A stretch of DNA of 64,000 nt, taken from NCBI GenBank assembly GCA_030149245.1, contig JASBRX010000015.1, forward strand, positions 56,265 through 120,264, written 5' to 3'. Below the pieces are notes generated by a model. That model saw nothing but the letters and a program-made list of their open reading frames with translations. It had not been told where the DNA came from and did not search any database. Position numbers and translations under genes: made by a program. This DNA is from Sphingomonas bacterium. GTDB taxonomy: Bacteria; Pseudomonadota; Alphaproteobacteria; Sphingomonadales; Sphingomonadaceae. Shown in pieces: positions 59,939 to 64,000 of this stretch (position 1 is the first letter of the stretch; each line of letters starts with the position of its first letter).

Positions 59939-60979
59939 GTGTCCGAGTTCCGCCATCCCATCCGCCCGCGCGCCATCGCCAATTGGCTGACGGTCGTCGC
60001 CCTGCTCATCGTCCTGATCGTCGTCGTCGGCGGGATCACGCGCCTGACCGAATCGGGCCTGTCGATCACCGAATGGAAGGTCGTTTCGGGCATCCTGCCG
60101 CCGCTCAGCGAGGCAGCATGGCTGTCGGAATTCGAGAAATATAAACAGATTCCCGAATATCAGCAGATCAATCAGGGGATGAGCCTGGCGGCGTTCAAGT
60201 TCATCTATTTCTGGGAATATATTCATCGGCTGCTGGCCCGCGTGATCGGCTTTGCCTTTGCCGCACCGCTGCTGTGGTTCGCGTGGACGCGCGCGATTCC
60301 CCAGGGCTATGGTTGGCGGCTGGTCGGCCTGCTGGCGCTGGGCGGGCTTCAAGGCGTGATCGGCTGGTGGATGGTCAGTTCGGGCCTCGCCGAGCGGACC
60401 GATGTCAGCCATTTTCGCCTTGCCGCGCATCTGCTGCTCGCGCTGTTCATCCTCGCCGCGCTGACCTGGACGATCCTGGACCTGCGCCAGCTGGCGCGCG
60501 ACCCCGGCTACCGTCCGGCGAAGCTCAACGGCTTCGGGTTCGGCGTGGCCGTCATCCTGTTCATTCAGCTGCTCTACGGCGCATTCACCGCCGGGCTGAA
60601 TGCGGGGCTGGTCACCAATGAATGGCCGTTGATGAACGGCAAATTCTTTCCGTCCGAAGTGCTCGGCGTACGTTCCATCCTCGACGCGGCGGTCAATGAT
60701 CCGGCGATGATCCACTGGATCCACCGCTGGTGGGCCTGGGTCGCCGTGGTGGCGCTGGTGCTGCTCGCCCGCCGGACCCGTGCCGCCGGAAGCCGTTCGG
60801 CATCGGTCGCGATCCATAGCGCGTTCGGCGTGCAGATCCTGCTCGGGATCGCCACGGTGATGACCGGCGTCGACATCACGCTGGGCGTACTGCACCAGTT
60901 CGTCGGCGCGTTGCTGGTGATCGCCACCGCCTGGGGCATCCATGTCACCGGGCGGCGTGTACGGGCCTATCGCGGATGA
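59939..60979 (+). CDS. ctaA: Heme A synthase
   Basis: The 346-residue membrane protein converts heme O to heme A for cytochrome oxidase. Features are VVGGITRLTESGLSITEWKVVSGILPPLSEAAWLSEFEKYKQIPEY, FKFIYFWEYIHRLLARVIGF with heme-ligand His, HFRLAAHLLLALFI, MIHWIHRWWAWVAVVALVLLAR and LHQFVGALLVIATAW with the C-terminal His. Eight transmembrane helices are expected; the long form fits the alphaproteobacterial Cox15/CtaA type. The start is GTG at 59939. The stop overlaps cutA by four bases. Confidence 0.94.
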   Translation: MSEFRHPIRPRAIANWLTVVALLIVLIVVVGGITRLTESGLSITEWKVVSGILPPLSEAAWLSEFEKYKQIPEYQQINQGMSLAAFKFIYFWEYIHRLLARVIGFAFAAPLLWFAWTRAIPQGYGWRLVGLLALGGLQGVIGWWMVSSGLAERTDVSHFRLAAHLLLALFILAALTWTILDLRQLARDPGYRPAKLNGFGFGVAVILFIQLLYGAFTAGLNAGLVTNEWPLMNGKFFPSEVLGVRSILDAAVNDPAMIHWIHRWWAWVAVVALVLLARRTRAAGSRSASVAIHSAFGVQILLGIATVMTGVDITLGVLHQFVGALLVIATAWGIHVTGRRVRAYRG

Positions 60980-61290
60980 GCGACATCGCGCTGGTCCATG
61001 CGACCTTTGCCGATGCGGCGGAGGCCGAGCGGATCGGGGAAGCGATGGTCGCGGCGCAGTTGGCGGCATGCGTCAATCTGCTTGGGTCCTGCACATCCAT
61101 CTATCGCTGGCAGGGCGCGATCGAGCGCGGCGAAGAGCACCGTGCGTTGTTCAAGACCACGCCGGAACTCGCGCGCGAGCTCGCCGATGCCATCGCGGCC
61201 CAGCACAGCTATGACCTGCCGGTGATCGAAATCTGGCCGGTCGCAGCGGGCGACGCGGTGATCGACTGGGTACGGGCCGAGACGCGGTGA
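60976..61290 (+). CDS. cutA: Divalent-cation tolerance protein CutA
   Basis: The 104-residue protein has the CutA1 fold pattern: ATFADAAEAERIGEAMVAAQLAACVNLLGSCTSIYRWQGAIERGEEHRALFKTTPELARELADAI, then HSYDLPVIEIWPVAAGD. It forms trimers and is linked to copper tolerance in E. coli, though its true role is unsettled. The start codon overlaps the ctaA stop as ATGA, and its stop overlaps the next gene as GTGA. Confidence 0.92.
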   Translation: MSDIALVHATFADAAEAERIGEAMVAAQLAACVNLLGSCTSIYRWQGAIERGEEHRALFKTTPELARELADAIAAQHSYDLPVIEIWPVAAGDAVIDWVRAETR

Positions 61291-62123
61291 TCGGGGCGAT
61301 CCTGCTGATGGCGGCGCAGGCGGCGCCGGTGTTTGCGCCACCGCTCGACCGATCGCTTACAATGACCACAGAAACGGTGCGTCGTGAGGGGCCGGCAACG
61401 CGCCGCTTCATTGCGCGCCGCACGGTCCGGTTCAGCACTACACCGGACGGCTATCGCGTGGCCATCACGCTAGATACGGCGGCGCCCGGTGAGGCGGACA
61501 GCGATCCGGCGGGTCTGCTGCGCGCCGGTTTTGCCGGGCTGGCGGGGCGCACGGTGGTGTTGCAGCTCGATCGCTCCGGCGCGGTGACCGGTGTGGATGA
61601 CCTGCCCGCAATCTGGCGTGCCATCGTCGAGGGCATGGGCGCGATGGCACCCGTCGGCACCGATCCGGCGACACAGGCGCACGCCGCGCGGGTCCGCGCG
61701 ATTGTCGCCACACTTGCGGCGCAGCCCGAAGCTGCGCAGCGCCGGATGATCGCCTCGCTCGTCACTCCGCTGATCGCGCCCGAACTGGTCGCCGAAGCGG
61801 CAACGCCCGCGCCGCCGCGCGCGGTCCGCGTGCCCGCCAGCTCGATCTATGGCCAGACTGAGCTCGATGGCTTGCGCGCCGTGCGATACCGCCCGGACGG
61901 AATCGAGGTCTCGGTCAGCGCCACCGGGCCGATTGCCGTCACCACACCCGAAGGCACCGCCAGCGCGAGGATCACGCTGGAAACGCTCCGCCGGATCGAC
62001 CCGCACACCGGGCTGGTCATCGAGAGCCGCGAGCGGGTCGAAACGCTGACGCCCGACGGAGCCTTGCAATCCGAACGACTTACCGTGACACACCTGCAGC
62101 CGGCGGGTGGCGCCGAACGATAA
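61287..62123 (+). CDS. Hypothetical secreted protein
   Basis: The 278-residue product begins with a short hydrophobic signal (MIGAILLMAAQAAPVFA) from a GTG that overlaps the cutA stop. The rest is hydrophilic with alternating short strands: TMTTETVRREGPATRRFIARRTVRFSTTPDGYRVAITLD, then VVLQLDRSGAVTGVDDLPAIWRAIVEGMGAMA and an end IDPHTGLVIESRERVETLTPDGALQSERLTVTHL. No known domain is recognised. It shares a layout with the following gene and is probably co-transcribed with ctaA and cutA. Confidence 0.65.
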   Translation: MIGAILLMAAQAAPVFAPPLDRSLTMTTETVRREGPATRRFIARRTVRFSTTPDGYRVAITLDTAAPGEADSDPAGLLRAGFAGLAGRTVVLQLDRSGAVTGVDDLPAIWRAIVEGMGAMAPVGTDPATQAHAARVRAIVATLAAQPEAAQRRMIASLVTPLIAPELVAEAATPAPPRAVRVPASSIYGQTELDGLRAVRYRPDGIEVSVSATGPIAVTTPEGTASARITLETLRRIDPHTGLVIESRERVETLTPDGALQSERLTVTHLQPAGGAER

Positions 62124-62130
62124 GGGACTG

Positions 62131-63075
62131 ATGATGCGTTGGGGACTATTGATCCTGGCTGCGGCCGGGATGACCGATGGTGCAGCGGCACAGCCAGTCG
62201 CGCCGGGAAGCGCGCAGGCCGCCCCCGCGCAATCTACCGAAACGCGCTTCGCCCCGCCCTTGAGCTCGGCCCAGCGATTCCGATTGACCGTCACCAAGCG
62301 CGGTGAAACGCATAGCTGGGTTGAGGAAGTGAGGTTCGAACGGGCCGGCGACGCCTTTGTCGCCCATTGGCGGATGGACGCATCCTCGATCCCGGCGGCG
62401 ATGCGCCACCCGCTACTGCTCCCGATGATCCAGCCATTTACCGGGACACCGGTCGCCTTCGACCTCGATGCCGACGGCACTGTCGTGCGCACCCGCGACT
62501 GGCCCACCCAACAGTCCCACATGCTCAAGTCGATCGATGCCAGCCGGCCGCTGGTCGTCGCGGCGAGCGGCGCGGACAAGAAGCAGATCGACGCTGTGCT
62601 GGGATCGACGCGCGCGATGTTCGCCCGGCTCGACGCGCAAAGCGGTGCCGACATCATCCTCAAGAACATCGCCCCGATCTTTGGCTGGGGCGGTTACGCG
62701 CTGACGCTGGGTCAGCCCGTCAGCGGCAGCGAGACGGTTCCGGTCGCCCTGCTCGGCACCAGTATCGAACGCCATTCGACGATCACGCTGACCGCGCTGG
62801 AGCCGGGACGCGCCCGCATCACGCTCCGCTCCGAATTCGATGGGGCCGCGATGCGCAGCACGCTCGAAAAGCTGGGCGCGATGGGTGCCAATGGCGATGC
62901 CGCCGCCAAGGCGCGCTTCGCCCAAACGCTGGCGCAGGCCGAACAGATGCGCGCGGTGCAGGCGACCGACGTCATGCTCGACCTCGCGACCGGCCTGCCG
63001 CAGCGGGTCGAAGTGGTGGTTTCGGTCGACGGCAAGCCGCGCGACCGCACCATCGTCGAATGGCTCAAGCGCTGA
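62131..63075 (+). CDS. Hypothetical secreted protein, related to the preceding gene
   Basis: The 314-residue product starts MMRWGLLILAAAGMTDGAAAQ, a probable signal peptide, with AAGGGA upstream; the second ATG at 62134 has better spacing and may be the real start. The body matches the preceding protein in plan: FAPPLSSAQRFRLTVTKRGETHSWVEEVRFERAGDAFVAHWRMD, a FDLDADGTVVRTRDW block, and a C-terminal LDLATGLPQRVEVVVSVDGKPRDRTIVEWL. No catalytic motif or named domain is seen. It starts eight bases after the previous stop. Confidence 0.65.
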   Translation: MMRWGLLILAAAGMTDGAAAQPVAPGSAQAAPAQSTETRFAPPLSSAQRFRLTVTKRGETHSWVEEVRFERAGDAFVAHWRMDASSIPAAMRHPLLLPMIQPFTGTPVAFDLDADGTVVRTRDWPTQQSHMLKSIDASRPLVVAASGADKKQIDAVLGSTRAMFARLDAQSGADIILKNIAPIFGWGGYALTLGQPVSGSETVPVALLGTSIERHSTITLTALEPGRARITLRSEFDGAAMRSTLEKLGAMGANGDAAAKARFAQTLAQAEQMRAVQATDVMLDLATGLPQRVEVVVSVDGKPRDRTIVEWLKR

Positions 63076-63215
63076 CGGTATCCAGATACCCGTCAGCAAT
63101 CCCGCCATTTGCTTGACTTTCGACTCCCATTTCGTCAATTGGCCGCCGTTCGCGCCGTCCTGCGCCATTCCGGCTCGGGCGGCGTCATTCATTTAAACCC
63201 AAGAGGTCTGGCCCC

Positions 63216-63695
63216 ATGAAGGCGCTCATGAAGACCACCAAGTCGGTAAAGCCGGCCGAGGTGGAAAAGAAGTGGCATATCGTCGATGCCGAAAATCTGG
63301 TCGTCGGTCGCGCTGCGGTCGTCATCGCCAACGTCCTGCGCGGCAAGCACAAGACGAGCTTCACCCCGCACGTCGATTGCGGTGACAATGTCATCGTGAT
63401 CAACGCCGACAAGGTGCGCTTCACCGGCAAGAAGCTGGCGGACAAGGTCTATTACAAGCACACCGGCTATGCCGGCGGCATCAAGGAAATCACCGCGCAG
63501 AAGGTGCTGGAGGGTCGTTTCCCCGAGCGCGTTCTGGAAAAGGCGGTCGAGCGCATGATTCCGCGTGGGCCGCTGGGCCGTCAGCAGATGCGCAACCTGC
63601 GCATCTACAAGGGCGCCGAGCATCCGCACGAAGCGCAGAACCCGCAGGTCCTCGACATCGCCGGCATGAGCCGCAAGAACAAGGTGGGCGCATAA
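63216..63695 (+). CDS. rplM: 50S ribosomal protein L13
   Basis: The 159-residue protein has the L13 landmarks [120 protein letters not shown]. It starts the usual rplM-rpsI operon; its stop TAA shares one base with the rpsI ATG. The ATG at 63216 gives [10 protein letters not shown]; the second ATG at 63228 is possible. Confidence 0.97.
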   Translation: MKALMKTTKSVKPAEVEKKWHIVDAENLVVGRAAVVIANVLRGKHKTSFTPHVDCGDNVIVINADKVRFTGKKLADKVYYKHTGYAGGIKEITAQKVLEGRFPERVLEKAVERMIPRGPLGRQQMRNLRIYKGAEHPHEAQNPQVLDIAGMSRKNKVGA

Positions 63696-64000
63696 TGTCC
63701 GACAATCGCCAGTCCCTTTCCGATCTGGGTGCGATCGCCGACGGCGCACCTGTTTCCGAAGCCGCTGAAGCCGGCGTTGCGACCCCCGCGGTCTCGACCA
63801 TGCCGCTGCGTCAGCAGGAAATCGACAAGCTCGGCCGCGCTTATGCAACCGGCCGTCGTAAGGACGCCGTCGCCCGCGTGTGGCTGAAGCCCGGCACGGG
63901 CAAGATCACCGTCAACGGCCGCGACCAGGAACTTTATTTCGTGCGCCCGACGCTGCGCCTCGTCATCAACCAGCCCTTCGGCCTGACCGAACGCGTTGGC
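63695..64000 (+). CDS. rpsI: 30S ribosomal protein S9, 5' part
   Basis: The gene runs off the window after 102 codons. An N-terminal extension of about 45 residues ([20 protein letters not shown]...) precedes the conserved S9 core [49 protein letters not shown]. Such extensions occur in sphingomonads and related alphaproteobacteria. The ATG shares a base with the rplM stop, so the two are co-translated. Confidence 0.95.
   Translation, partial: MSDNRQSLSDLGAIADGAPVSEAAEAGVATPAVSTMPLRQQEIDKLGRAYATGRRKDAVARVWLKPGTGKITVNGRDQELYFVRPTLRLVINQPFGLTERVG

Noticed and set aside
63076..63215. Structured leader or clear promoter upstream of rplM
   Set aside because: A TTGACT hexamer is present, but no convincing -10 box or conserved leader hairpin could be assigned.

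Overview
The window is high-GC chromosomal DNA from an alphaproteobacterium, most likely a Sphingomonas-type member of the Sphingomonadaceae. The assignment rests on overall protein character, large TonB-dependent receptors, a Caulobacter-type oxidative xylose pathway, abundant GTCAYCCC-type palindromic repeats and GTG/TTG starts. No database search was run. No phage, IS element, integrase or CRISPR array was seen.

Left flank (1-12.7 kb), housekeeping: the 3' end of a DUF1285 gene, a CoA-pyrophosphatase-type NUDIX hydrolase, cca, a GGDEF-EAL protein, parC, two DUF4349 lipoproteins, purC, purS and purQ, an FNR-type regulator with four candidate cluster cysteines, small membrane proteins (one preceded by an FNR-like box), a queuosine-precursor transporter and tRNA-Arg(UCU). 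A lactate-oxidase-family flavoenzyme follows the tRNA.

Centre (13.9-49.5 kb), a carbohydrate-utilisation island for xylan and probably other beta-glycans. Outer membrane and periplasm: a 1113-residue TonB receptor, GH10 endoxylanase, GH67 alpha-glucuronidase, GH43 beta-xylosidase/arabinofuranosidase, three GH3 exo-enzymes, a GH5 endoglucanase, an SGNH acetylesterase and a two-repeat secreted protein. Inner membrane: a sugar-porter MFS transporter. Cytoplasm: a complete predicted Weimberg pathway (xylB dehydrogenase, xylC lactonase, xylD dehydratase, xylX 2-keto-3-deoxyxylonate dehydratase, xylA alpha-ketoglutarate-semialdehyde dehydrogenase), which would feed xylose into the TCA cycle at 2-oxoglutarate. 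A LacI-type repressor gene lies directly upstream of xylD. A shared palindrome, consensus TGNTAGCGCTANCA, occurs at five promoters of the island and probably ties it into one regulon.

The least explained part of the island is its flavin-dependent tryptophan-halogenase family. Three full-length copies keep the catalytic Lys and Glu. A fourth, shortened copy has lost both and is translationally coupled to an intact copy inside a GH43-halogenase-halogenase-like-GH3 operon. What these proteins do in polysaccharide operons is the main open question here.

Right flank (49.5-64 kb): a DUF2332 protein, a chemoreceptor, a second TonB receptor with an EF-hand-like loop, dxs, a MerC-zur-pnuC-nadR-like cluster, ctaA, cutA, two secreted hypothetical proteins, and rplM-rpsI (rpsI runs off the end).
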